Positions 1 to 10,100 of a stretch of DNA of 33,228 nucleotides are shown one piece after another (position 1 is the stretch's first letter; each line of letters opens with the position of its first letter). Position numbers and translations under genes: made by a program. Below the pieces are notes generated by a model that was not told the origin of the DNA, did no database searches, and was given only the letters and a program-made list of their open reading frames with translations. This DNA is from Bisporella sp. PMI_857 (taxonomy: Eukaryota > Ascomycota > Leotiomycetes > Helotiales > Helotiaceae). The stretch covers positions 1-33,228 of the forward strand of contig JAJSPD010000179.1 in NCBI GenBank assembly GCA_021307315.1, written 5' to 3'.

Positions 1-1498
1 GTGAAATATGTGTACGTTTGAAAAATAGCAATATTTTACCAGAGACGCGTCGCGTCCGACAGTGCCTTGATACAGACATGAGCCGCGTGCGAGGACGTAA
101 GCCGAGGCGCTAGTGTAGTCTTGCTGAGGGTGACTAGAGAAGATTGACACGACAGATGACGGAGCTAATCACGGTTGCAATTGAGTGGAGGTTTAATATC
201 ATTCATACTGTATAAGGTCGACGGGCCATTGCCGTGGTGGAAATGACTACGGCGGCCTATTGTAGGTCGAAGTGCAATTTAGTGGAAGTTGGCGGCCTCG
301 AAGGGCAATAATAAACCCCTTCCCTTGATGATGAAAAGTAAAGCTTTGGACTTATACATTTTAAGTTTTAAAACTTATAGTTATAACTAAAAACGTGAAT
401 TACAATAATAAAAATTTGTAATTTACACGTGCAAAGCAAACAAATACAAAAAAAAAATTACTTATATCCGGAAAGTGTGTTATATAAAAGCCAGCACAAT
501 ATAAAAAATAGACTTTTACTAAAATATTAGTCAATTAAGCTTAGCCGCGAACACTAAAACTGAGACTTCAAAGCTTATAATTATTAAGCAAGTTGTATTA
601 GAACAAAAGTACAATAAAGCTTCAGTTTGACCATTCCAAAGCGCTACCCATATCCTATGTAACAATTTTTTGTAGCTAATTATAGCTTAATCCTTCAACT
701 AATTACAGCTCAATTTTTTAGCTAATTACAACTTCGGTTATGCACGTAATACTTTTCTATTCGCTAGCAAAAAAAAAAAAAAAAACAAGCTTTTTAATAA
801 TAGTAATTGTAAATCTATAAAAGTAGTAAATATTAATAACTACTATAGTATTATTTATAAATATATAAAATTAATAACGACTATTCTACACATTCACTAC
901 TGGCTTGAATAGTCCTGATAGAAAAAATACAGGTACTGGGTTTATAGTAAAGCGGATTGAGGAGAATCCGGTGGGTTTCTTTGCTAATAGCTGTACGAAG
1001 CTGTTTCGGCCGGGAGTTGTGAGAGGTCAGCTTGTTTAAGGGAGACAAAAAAGGATTTATATAAGGCTCGTCCCCAGTTTACTCGTCCAGTGACTTTAGT
1101 TATTCAGCGAAAATGGAACGGTTCTGTATATTCGATTTATTGCTTCTCGATTTTTGAACATTTGCTACTTTTTTATTCAACTCTAGTATCGCTTTTTTAC
1201 TATTTACACTTCTGTCTACAACGGTCAACTTTGAAATTCCTCGCCGCTATTACTGCTTTTTTTCGCTGCGAACCGGATTGAAACTTTTCCAGAGCCGAGT
1301 ATTTGTGACGGTACAAAAGCACGAACGAGGTCAAATGCGACTTAGGAAAAATGATTGTTTACAAAAAGAGAAAAAAATTCGTACTGAAATTTCTGCCTTA
1401 AGCTATTTTCATAATATTCATAAAGTAAGACTATTTACAAAGTATGAAAGTTACCCAACTGTTCCCTCACAGCACTTTGCAGCCTCCCACAGCATTTA
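1..1498. other. AT-rich decayed DNA without a supported gene
   Basis: No convincing coding region is seen. Bases 360-900 are very AT-rich with TA-rich runs, including a 16-base A run near 769 and three degenerate copies of an AGCTAATTA-type word between about 673 and 735. Bases 1-340 and 900-1080 are less AT-rich but have only short ORFs in all frames. This looks like old, RIP-altered repeat DNA. Confidence 0.5.
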
Positions 1499-2356
1499 TT
1501 ACCACAGCAGTAGCATAAAACATAGAACCAACAGACGCACGTATTGTAGGTCATATATAGGAACTGCCCTAGATTTAGGGACAATAACATTAGGACACAG
1601 TGACAAGTTTTGTGCATAGCTATAGTCATCTGGTTCATTATAAGCGTGTGTATAGTTGGCGAGACAGTCAATATAATAAGTTCTGTTTTGACTATCACAG
1701 AATAAATCATAGCCGTGTTCAATTATATTATTGTCTGTCCGAAAAGCCAGATCCTCTGCTGCAAATTGGGCTGCTGTCTGCCCAGGCGTCACGAGATCAA
1801 TACCCGCGTAATCTCGAAAAGTAGTGGCGTTAATATAAATGATAGAAACATAAAAGCCGCTTTCCGGACAATTTTCAGGGACGTTGGCTGTGTAATAATC
1901 TCCGTTTTTAACTTGTCCCAAAATCTGCGTCAGCCATGTTCCTGGAGCGTCGCCAAAAAAGTGAAATCCAATATGTGCAAAAGCTGTCAAGTAAGCCGTA
2001 ATGTCGCCATTGACAAAGCATCCGGATGCCCAGTAATATACACGGCCATCATCGGTACAAGCCATGGTTTGTATCCAGTAGAGTATAGGATAGAAATTGT
2101 TTGCGTACAATATACTATTTTTCGCAGCAGCAATTGTATCTGTAACCAATGTTATAACAGGAGCTGTCACCCAGTTCGAAGCCGGCTAAAAAGTGTTAAA
2201 TATTGCGAGATCCAATTTCTATCGATATTCCTGAGAACAAACATTGAGTAGTAGTTGAGTAACACAGATTGCGCTGAGTAAGATAAAGGCATTAACAGTG
2301 CTTGCAAGAATCAACACAACAGGCAAAACTGTCGAATGTTGAAAAAGTATTATAAT
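1499..2356 (-). CDS. Secreted or membrane-anchored protein of unknown function, two exons, start codon unclear
   Basis: I do not recognise the family. Exon 2 (2185-1499) reads 228 residues without a stop. It has at least six cysteines, four N-glycosylation sequons (NAT, NRT, NYT, NLS) and a hydrophobic C-terminus (VRLLVLCFMLLLW), which fits a secreted glycoprotein with a membrane or GPI tail. Exon 2 is preceded by TTTTTAG at 2186. A 57-bp intron (2242-2186, donor GTTTGT, TTAAC before the acceptor) joins it in phase 0 to a 38-codon stretch (2356-2243) coding a strongly hydrophobic leader (LPVVLILASTVNA). That stretch has no ATG between an upstream in-frame TAA and the leader. The codons where a start would sit read ATT ATA ATA, so an ATG may have become ATA by a RIP-type change. 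Non-ATG initiation or a missed 5' exon are the alternatives. Coordinates run from the first of these codons. Confidence 0.5.
2186..2242 (-). other. Predicted 57-bp intron
   Basis: Donor GTTTGT, acceptor CACTTTTTAG and a TTAAC branch-like word. Removing it joins the hydrophobic leader to the 228-residue exon in frame, phase 0. The length is typical of filamentous fungi. Confidence 0.55.
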
Positions 2357-2705
2357 GGTCTGTTATAAAAAAGCTGAGAGTTCAACCCCAAAAAGGAGGA
2401 TTTAAGGGAGATATAAAGACAGTCGTTGCTTCGTCCTTTCAAACAGTTGGAACAAATACAGAGTAATTATCAAGAAAAGCAAAGCATGGAGAGTAGTACA
2501 TAGAATGCTTTTTTATGTAATTCGATAGTTGTACTCCATACGCCTCAAAGTCGGTAGTAGGCTCTAGAAGCGCCTAATGTTCATTTTGGTATTGAGTTGC
2601 CCTCAAATAGGCTTTGTCAATATTTGCCAAAAAGGCGAGCCAAGCGTACACGCCTCCACAACTCTCTCAAAAGCGGCGTTTGCCGCGCCAACAAAACGCC
2701 GGCAT
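2357..2705. other. Intergenic stretch upstream of the secreted-protein gene
   Basis: This holds the presumed promoter of the minus-strand gene ending at 1499. On the minus strand a CTTTATATCTCCC word at about 2408-2420 is TATA-like and lies about 60 bp before the leader. No other feature is supported. Confidence 0.3.
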
Positions 2706-4109
2706 TCAAGCCTCGTATCCCCAACCAGTAGAATAAATAAAAAAGATACAGAGGCGGAAGACAAGTTCGGCTAACTTATCAATCGCGGGGATAGTGGTGT
2801 CAGATATGTATTGCTGTTCGCTCCTGTCGGGAACCCAGCGCTTTTCATCGTCGTCTTCGTGGGGTTGGTTGATAAAGTCATCCTCTGCACCTCCATCTGT
2901 ATCTGCGATCGCATCCTCCTCTTCTCTCCCGTCATCTTCTTCGTCGGCGTCTTCGTCGTATTCGTCGTCATCGCTTTCTTCGTCTTCTTCGTCTTCTTCA
3001 TCTTTTTCATCATTCCCAATGTCTTCATCGCCTTCCCAATAACCGCTGCTTTCTCTTTCATATGCATTTTCAAGATCCTCATACACGTCATCCCATGCAT
3101 TATCATTCCACACCCTTCTCAGCTCATTTAAGTGCTTCTTGCTAAAACGAATTCCTAACACGGATTTGCAAACAGCTGGAATCATGTTGTAAGCTCGGAA
3201 AATAAATGGCAAGAATCTTTGAAAGAGCCGCCGGTATCTGACGTATTGCCGCTCGGCCCAAAAATCCGAATAGCTTTTAGTAAAATCGAGTAACCGATCC
3301 TAACTTAAGCCAGCATAAGATAAAATGCCCTGTGTGACGTATAGTCTTTTCGCACCGGTCCAATGCCCTACCCGAAACTGCCATCAGTTGCTATATCTTC
3401 TGCTTGTCGCTTCTCCGGCTGACAAGCTTGATGCCCTCGTGCTGCTTTATTCGGAAGTCTTGATCATACGAATAAGCTCGTTTCACTTCGCTGATCCTTA
3501 CTAGCAAATCTCGTCGGGTCCTTTTATAAACGTGTGCCCACTGGTTCCGCTCCATCCACGGGCTAGTAAGTTCGAGTTCCCTTACGCCAGTCTCTTGCAT
3601 AGCTTCTCGGTCGGAAGCGGCAATATACGCTCGTTCCTTTTAATGAATGGCATCAAGCTGAACCGAGCTTAAAAAAAGTCGAAGCAAATCAAAAGTAAAT
3701 GTTGGACGAACGATCCAGTATTTGCGGGACGCTCCAGAGACCCAAGTCTGAAAAAAGACGTCTTGATAAAGGTCATCGGGATTCCGTCGACGTGTAAATG
3801 GCGCGCGAAGAAGAGGACAGCAAAATGACACATAACGAGCCATTTTGTCCAAGTTGATGGTCCGATACTTGCAAATCAGACCAGGCAAGCATATCCGTAG
3901 TAAACCTCGAAATGTAAATGGACGAGTAACTGGTCAGGACGAAAAAGAATATCGTTCGGGTTAGGAATTTGGATGGAGCGAATCAAAGATGTTATAGCCC
4001 GCCGAGACTTTTGACATATCTGGTGCTTTTCCCACAAGTGTGAAATCACTTGGAACTTAAACAGCGCCAAAGCATATTGACATGTTTTACAGATCAACGC
4101 TAAAAACAA
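2706..4109 (-). pseudogene. Broken OrsD-like (PF12013-type) zinc-finger gene with acidic tract
   Basis: Four consecutive minus-strand fragments read like one degraded protein. The first (4109-3876) starts with a CxxC...H...H pattern (CKTCQYAL, then HLWEKHQ), as in the N-terminal fold of OrsD-domain proteins. After a frameshift near 3880 the second (3888-3640) continues with Cys residues and an FFQTW motif. It ends at a TAA at 3640-3642 that could be a former CAA. The same frame resumes (to 3391) with SPWMERNQWAHVYKRTRRDL, similar to the family's SPWLRRTGW segment. After more stops and a shift, the last part (about 3290-2706) has DRLLDFTKSYSDFWAERQ and then an Asp/Glu-rich tract near 3040-2890. 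In fungi such domains occur in telomere-linked RecQ-type helicases and repeat-borne genes; no helicase motif is seen here. It cannot encode a full product. Family assignment is from memory of motif patterns. Confidence 0.55.
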
Positions 4110-4590
4110 GATTCACAGTAGTTAATAAAGAATGATCCGCCATTGTAAAAGGAAATCGAGGACCAAATGAAAATATCTCTAAATGTATCAATGGTTACAT
4201 TTAGGATTTCTAGTTGAGAAGGAAGCAAATTTAGAGTCAAAAAAGAAGTTGAAGTAGAATTATGTTTGGTGCACGGACAAATTTAAAGGCTTTTGACAGA
4301 ACGCGACGCGTTCGTTTTAACCTAATTCAACCTGAGTAAAGACGCATACTAACTTGATTGCGTAGAAGCTCGGACACTTTTCGCGTTTTTTGCCAAAATA
4401 CGGACCGGCATAAAAGTTTTAAGTATCCACTATAGTACTACTCCTAACTGCGTAATACACGTGACGTAAGCCGGTATTTTAGAGCAGTTTCCTACGTGAC
4501 GTAACTCGCACTGTAACACATGTCCGAATAAAGGCGCTCGTTAGGTGTAACGATCGAGAATCGAAAGCTTACTTTGTAGTATTGTTGATA
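4110..4590. other. Host-like flank left of the first Helitron
   Basis: No gene is seen. It holds a perfect 9-bp stem-loop at 4179-4204 and two ACGTGACGTAA words (about 4459-4469 and 4494-4504) that look like bZIP/ATF-type sites. The stretch ends with an A immediately before the CTAG of the Helitron. Confidence 0.45.
4179..4204. repeat. Small perfect stem-loop
   Basis: CTAAATGTA and TACATTTAG form 9-bp arms around an 8-nt loop. No T-run follows on either strand, so there is no sign of a specific function. Confidence 0.4.
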
Positions 4591-4618
4591 CTAGGGATTT
4601 CGGGTTGCGTAAAAACCT
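4591..4618 (-). other. Helitron 1 3' terminus with hairpin
   Basis: CTAG (4591-4594), then about 8 bp, then GGGTT-GCGTAAA-AACCT (4602-4618). Read on the minus strand this is hairpin, spacer, CTAG, then host T, the standard Helitron 3' end. One arm base differs from the second copy (AACCT instead of AACCC), a C-to-T type change. Confidence 0.75.
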
Positions 4619-4708
4619 TCTATGGACCGAAAAGCTTGCTTTCACAACCACACAGTAGTTCTTAATTGAATACATTTATTAGTTACTTAAAATATCTCTT
4701 TTTATATA

Positions 4709-4746
4709 GGGGCCAGCTCCTAAACCTTCGATCCTCGCTGCGCTCG
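4709..4746. repeat. Subterminal GC-rich palindromic module, Helitron 1 3' side
   Basis: A degraded copy of the GGGGGCCAGCCCCC palindrome followed by CGCTGCGCTCG. The same module recurs at 12442-12480, 12044-12084, 12116-12155 and 19742-19782, so it sits near both ends of each Helitron in the same orientation. Confidence 0.65.
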
Positions 4747-4820
4747 AAACACTTTATTGTGGCATTTGGCCTGTAACAGCTTGAACCACAAGAACAGAAA
4801 CAAGATTAGCACAAAACTAA

Positions 4821-4852
4821 GACGTAGCATAAACGTAGCATAAACGTAGCAT
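4821..4852. repeat. 12-bp tandem repeat (ACGTAGCATAAA, about 2.5 units)
   Basis: Three ACGTAGCAT words spaced 12 bp apart. The same array is conserved in copy B at 12555-12586. Confidence 0.7.
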
Positions 4853-5744
4853 GTTCGAGTATACACCGATAGGCCGAAGCATCCGCGTTATATTGTCAAT
4901 TGGTTGGTGATGTTTGGTGGTGTGCTTCTATACAGAAATCATGCTCTTCTAGTCACATGACTGGCCACTTATCCGTATCACGTGATATTTTGACATACGA
5001 GAGAAACTAACCTCACCACAACCGTCCCCTCTTTCATACGTACTCTCATACGTACTCGCCTCGAGTACTGAAGTAATAGACGTTCATGATCAGTTAGATC
5101 GAGCTCTTCCTTTCAAGCGTTTGCGCTATATGTCGTTGCATCACGTGACTCACCTCATGGCCTCGAGAGTGAATATCAACTTGCCTAGCCAGCGATAAAA
5201 TATCGACCTCGTCACAACCCCTCCATTATCCTTTTCCAACCTACAACCTTACAACAACACCAAAACGACATTCAAAGATCGAGATCTCTTTCAGAAAAGT
5301 ACCTCGAGGATCTAATCAATCCTCTATTCGATTCCCAGTTCCTTAGATTTGCTGCGAGAACCTATTTCTAACTGTTCACTTTCAGATCGAACCTCTCCTC
5401 TACAGCGAGCCCCTCATACAAACCCTTATACAACGCCTCATACGTCGAACTTCCTGCTTATACGTCGACCATATAAAATCGACATGTGTAATAAAAGCAA
5501 ATAAGCATTCAGCATGAGAGAATTGAAAGTATGTAAAGTATCTTTCCTTTGTAACGCTTTCAATACGTTGACGTTGCGTAGATCGATCTCATGATCGGCT
5601 TTCCTTCTCACCTTTGATTCACGACCGCATCAAGAACAGCTTCGTTTCCTTCCGAATATCATGCAAGTTGGTGGGTAAGGTGAAGCTGTAGCGCCAGCAA
5701 GGTGAAGCTGTAGCAAGGCTGCGCCAGCAAGGTTGCAACGCAAG

Positions 5745-5761
5745 AACTATAAGTAGGCCGG
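5745..5761 (+). promoter_or_regulatory. TATA-like core promoter, unit A1
   Basis: CTATAAGTAG inside AACTATAAGTAGGCCGG, followed by a pyrimidine-rich stretch typical of fungal start regions. No long ORF follows on the plus strand, so the transcript, if any, may be non-coding. It would run toward the 3' end of the minus-strand helicase. Confidence 0.45.
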
Positions 5762-6070
5762 ATTCCCCCTTTGATCCTCATTGCCAACTGTTGCTCATAG
5801 CTTCTTCTTCAATCTCAAAAACCATCTTCGAAGCTCCCTCAACTTCACAATCCTTTCTCAACTCACAATCCTTTTCAACTTCAAACTCCATAGCTGTCGA
5901 TATAAAGCAAAGCAAAGTCGTTCCTTGCTCTCCGTTCATATTGCTAACTACTGGCACCAGGAATAGCTTCGTTTCCTTCCGAATATCATGCAAGTTGGTG
6001 GATAAGTGAAGCTGTAGCGCCAGCAAGGTGAAGCCGTAGCAAGGCTGCGACAGCAAGGCTGCAACGCAAG

Positions 6071-6087
6071 AACTATAAGTAGGCCGG
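6071..6087 (+). promoter_or_regulatory. TATA-like core promoter, unit A2
   Basis: Identical core to unit A1, 326 bp downstream. It is followed by a CT-rich leader and, at 6237, an ATG opening a 29-codon ORF. That ATG reads ACG in copy B, so coding use is doubtful. Confidence 0.45.
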
Positions 6088-6197
6088 ATCCCCCTCTCGA
6101 TCCTCATTGCTAACTGTTGCTCATAGCTTCTTTTTCAACTCTCAACAACTACACAATTGGGAACAAGGTCAAGGCTCGAGCAGGACAACAAACACGG

Positions 6198-6479
6198 TCA
6201 TTCTCTCTCTTCCTTCGAACAATCCTCCGAATCAAAGATGTACTCTACTTGGCTAAGGTCCAACGTGTTGTTTTCGATAGCAGCGTTGAAGTTGTTCGGC
6301 TCTAGTAGTCGTGCAATTGTCCCATAGTTGATGAGATCTTCTACCTGTAGCCTACCTTGTCTGTCATGCTTTCGCGCTGCTCTTGGCGGCAAAGGCGGAG
6401 ATTCAACCACTGGAGAGTTTGCTTGGTGTATTGCATCATAAGCAAGCTTTAAGGTGTTCCAACGTGTTGTCGCTTTCAA
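6198..6479 (-). CDS. Short hypothetical ORF in 3' module (93 codons)
   Basis: I do not recognise this peptide. It has a Pro/Arg-rich stretch (PPLPPRAARKHDRQGR) and an acidic C-terminal half. The same frame in copy B (about 14210-13928) keeps most of the sequence but has several radical replacements, a lost codon near LDLSQ and a TGG-to-TAA change near the N-terminus. That pattern argues against strong protein-level selection. It may be a captured exon fragment or a chance ORF. Confidence 0.25.
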   Translation of the reverse strand: MKATTRWNTLKLAYDAIHQANSPVVESPPLPPRAARKHDRQGRLQVEDLINYGTIARLLEPNNFNAAIENNTLDLSQVEYIFDSEDCSKEERE

Positions 6480-6544
6480 TCGCAGCAGCGTTGGAGTCCA
6501 GGTAACTGCATCACGTGTGCATTTGCCTAGTGGGGAATGGCTTG

Positions 6545-6670
6545 TGGATCATCGATCCTATATTATACTGGATTGGATCTGGACCTGGCTCTTTCTGGCT
6601 TCCGGCTTCTGGTACTGGCTTTTCTGGAACTGGATCCTGGAACTGGATTTGGAACTGGATTGTAGTTCCG
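6545..6670. repeat. CTGGAACTGGAT-like low-complexity repeat
   Basis: Irregular units built from CTGG, CTGGAT and CTGGAACTGGAT repeat through this stretch. A homologous but re-arranged array lies in copy B at about 14320-14440. Confidence 0.6.
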
Positions 6671-7189
6671 TTTGTGACGTTGACATGCTGACTAATACAG
6701 CCACGTTTCAACACTCATTCTAGCAATTCAACATTGTTAGAGCTTTTACTTCTTGGCCTATCTATGGGGATTGCGTACTATCTGTCGGTGCGATGGTTGC
6801 GGAAGCTTTTCCTCCCTGCATCTATGAGTGTCTAGGCCACAGCTACGACCCCTACCCAAGAAACGGGGTGCTGAATTGTGCGCGTCCTGGCTCACGAAAG
6901 GCAGAGATAGGGAACTGTGGAAGTGACCGTCGCTGAGCCGGTGGGTAGGACGTATGGTAGTTGTGACAACTGCTGTCGACGACCCGGTTTGGGACCCGTT
7001 GCATCGTCGGCCAAGACTCACTTTCTGGAAAGGGGTTTTTAGGCTGACGGCACATCGATTCGTTCGTTATTGAAGAATTGTACAGTTGTATAACAAGCAA
7101 TTGAAAAGTTGAGAAGATTATAAAATAGTAAAGCTAAAAAATGAGTTACAAACAGCTTGTGTTTTGGGTAGTTATATTAACTGAGCAGT

Positions 7190-10100
7190 TTATAAGCAAA
7201 ATCTAGCTTCGATCTTTGAATACAGATATTCCTTGCCTCGAAACTGTTCAAAATCAAACGGGCTTTCAAAAAGCAACCCGTTTAAAGTTTTACTCGTGAA
7301 ACCGCAACATATGAAAACCGACACAATGCTCTTTTGATTCAAGTTCAATACAGCTTGAGAAAGCGTTAGTCCTTGGCTTTTGTGAACCGTAATAGCATAT
7401 GCCAGCTGTATCGGAAACTGCGTACAAAACAGGAAACGCCTTTGTAGTCATACGAATGAAAAAAGGTAATACAGGCACGATTCCGGGCGGACAGTCTGGA
7501 AAATCCGGGCCGGTATACGTGTCAAAACGAACGAGCAATACCGACGGCATAGCCGTAAAAAATCTGCACCGGCAGGCCAAGATATATCTACAATAGTACC
7601 CATAAAGCCGTTAACCAAGCTATGTTCGGTCATAAATTAGCCGTAAGCATAACACGAAGCGTCGATACATATGTACAGCTCTGGTGACAAATTATCGGCT
7701 TCATCTTCGGTAGCTCGAGCAGCTTACGGCCAGTATGCCGAGCTGTAATTTTGATAACAGGCTGTTGTAATGCAGCCAAAGACGTAAAGTTCCGTTCGCG
7801 ACTTCGTGCTTAGTGTAATAGAGCCGCAAAGCCGTCGCAAAACTTTGGACTTCGGCTGCGGAAAGGTATTTGCGATGCGTGTGCAAAGCAGTTCCCAGCC
7901 AGCAATTGACAACTGGGAAACCCGTAACTTACTTAAAACAGCCCGAAACTTGTTGAAAGATCGTTTTTCCTTGTTGCCGCATAACTTCAGTCAGCCGAAC
8001 AGATCGATCAAATTTTCGATATAAACCTTGGCCTTTAATAGCATGAAGCGCGGTTGGAGTAGCCGAAATATACAGCGGCTTGCTTTTACAGGTGGCAATT
8101 AAAAGAAATCTCCACATAATAGAACGTTTAGTCGCCGAAAGGACGTGTGCTCGAAGGGAAAATCGCCCGTAAACGATCGTCAATCAGTGATAAGGTTGTC
8201 AAATCTATTATAGACTTTTTATCGATAACGAGAAATCGACAATGCTGAAACTGACATTGCAAAGCCTGTAAAGTCGACGTGCTTATGTCCGAAATTTTGC
8301 CGTTAACTGGAAGCCGAAGCAAACTATGTAAAGTCTGGCCGACAATATTGAAAGCGGCAATACCGGTAGGAGCGCCTCGGAATACCGGATTGCTTTTTCC
8401 AGCTTTAATCGCGAGTTCCTAAAGACGAGCACACAGTTTTAAAAGTGCATACGTTTTCCTAGTCCCGGCAGACCCGTCGACATTCAATAGTAATTGAGCA
8501 GGCGCAGGCTTTGTGATGCTGCTGCACTAAGCTCGTGAGCGTATTGAGAGACAACTATATGGTAAAGCTTTAGCTGTTCCGCATTTAAGCTTTCGGGCGA
8601 AGAATCAACTGTAACAGCCTGTATAGTTTGATGACTATCCTTGAACTGTTTCCACATGTCCGGGCGTATATTGCAGCGACCAATATGTGCTGACCAGTCA
8701 TATTGCTGATCAAGTAAACGTTGACTCAGGCCAGTAGTGTCAACCTGTGTAAAATCATGACTTGGGCGCCGGCGAGCTAAAAGCTCAAAATCATCCAACA
8801 AAGCATCGCTTTCTTCTTCTTCTTCTAGCTCAATATCGCTGTTATCGGACTCTGAGTTTTCGTCAGATACCGGGTCGGTATAGTAGTCCGGAGAATGAGA
8901 ATGCGCCTGTATACAAGCCGAAAACGCGTCGCTGTAAGACGTGTAAACTTGCCTGTCAACCGAAAGTAAGTTATCCCATTCCGTAAACGGATGATGTAAT
9001 ATAAGCTTTACTCGGCAATAGTCCGTATACTCAGGCGAAGCAGGGTGGCTTGAATACCGTGGATAATAGTTAATAACACAAAGCTTAGCTCGGGGCCGGT
9101 GTAACTACTTGATCCAATCCTATCCCCGTAAACACTCAAACAAAGAAAGATTAGCAAGCGCAAAATCGACCGAATCTTGACGCCGTTCTCGATACCGCCG
9201 TAAAGTAGAACGCTGTACGGAAACCTTTCCAGATTTAAGAAATATCAAATCTTTCTGTTGCTTTTCCGGGCGGCAGTTAAGATTTACAACTTGCCGAGTG
9301 GATTTTTGCACCGGAAGCTCTAATAGAATATGAGATACTTCCTGCGCAGACCAGTCACGTTTTCCAATTAGCTTATTAAGCAACCGAGAAACAAAAGACA
9401 GCAAAAAAGCGCAGTCATTAATATACGGAAGAATTTGGGCCTGAAGCTTTGTATATAACACCGAAGCTTTTTCGGCTTTTAAAACGTATTTCTTTAAATA
9501 AAATAACACTGCATGAATTGTAACAGGCGGCTAAATGTCGGTATTGGCTAGCTAGCCTAGCGTAATTACAGGTGCAACCTGGTTCAAAGTAGCATAGTTT
9601 CGAGCCGGAGAAAAAATCAAATTTTTGTGGTTGATATTTTTAGTTACCACTGCGGTGTCGAATAGAAGTCTTGGGGAAAAAAAACGACAAGTTGGAGAAG
9701 CTAACGAACCTTTTTTCGCCCGTAAACAGTAGCTTGGAGTACAAGTGCTATGACGTTGAAGGCGATTAATTAAAGCCGTAAATTGATCAGCCGTGTTTTC
9801 TACGTCGGTAAACGCAAAAAATGCTGGATTCCGGGCATCCGGAAGCCGTGTTTAATTGGGATTTTCCGCTGTGATTCGCGCGCCCCAGTATTGAGCAAAT
9901 TTTTCTAGTCTTGCAGGTGTATCCGGGTCAAGTTGAAATGCGTTTGCGATCCAAAACAGCCCGTAAAAGTGGCCGGATCCACGAGTTTGCTATTTCGAAC
10001 AATCCTATGAATCGGTAAACTTGAGAAACGGCTTGATAACGTACTGTAAAAAAGCCTTAAACCGAAGGTAAAGGTAGTGAGCAATAATGTAAAGGCAGGC

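Larger units (their letters stand above)
5632..6145 (+). repeat. Tandem duplication carrying two promoter-like units
   Basis: The stretch starting CAGCTTCGTTTCCTTCCG near 5637 recurs about 328 bp later near 5965. Each unit holds GAAGCTGTAGC words, a TATA-like AACTATAAGTAGGCCGG and then a CT-rich leader beginning near CTCATTGC. Copy B of the module has the same duplication at 13407-13900. Confidence 0.75.
4591..7055. repeat. 3' module, copy A (2.5 kb, direct repeat of 12325-14835)
   Basis: Homology to copy B begins exactly at CTAG and ends near a shared CACAT at 7051-7055. A comparison of about 110 bp near the start showed 5 differences, all transitions. Internal features match in order: GC-rich palindromic module (4709-4746), three 12-bp units (4821-4852), TCACGTGA-type sites, duplicated promoter-like units (5632-6145), a short minus-strand ORF (6198-6479) and CTGGAACTGGAT-like repeats. 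It lies directly downstream of the helicase stop in both Helitrons. Confidence 0.85.

Noticed and set aside
2771..3131. Ser-rich, Phe/Val-rich and Lys/Met-rich ORFs on both strands
   Set aside because: All are alternative readings of the GAN-type triplet repeat that encodes the Asp/Glu tract of the OrsD-like relic.
6237..6326. 29-codon plus-strand ORF after promoter unit A2
   Set aside because: Its ATG is ACG in the other module copy and the frame shows no recognisable sequence.
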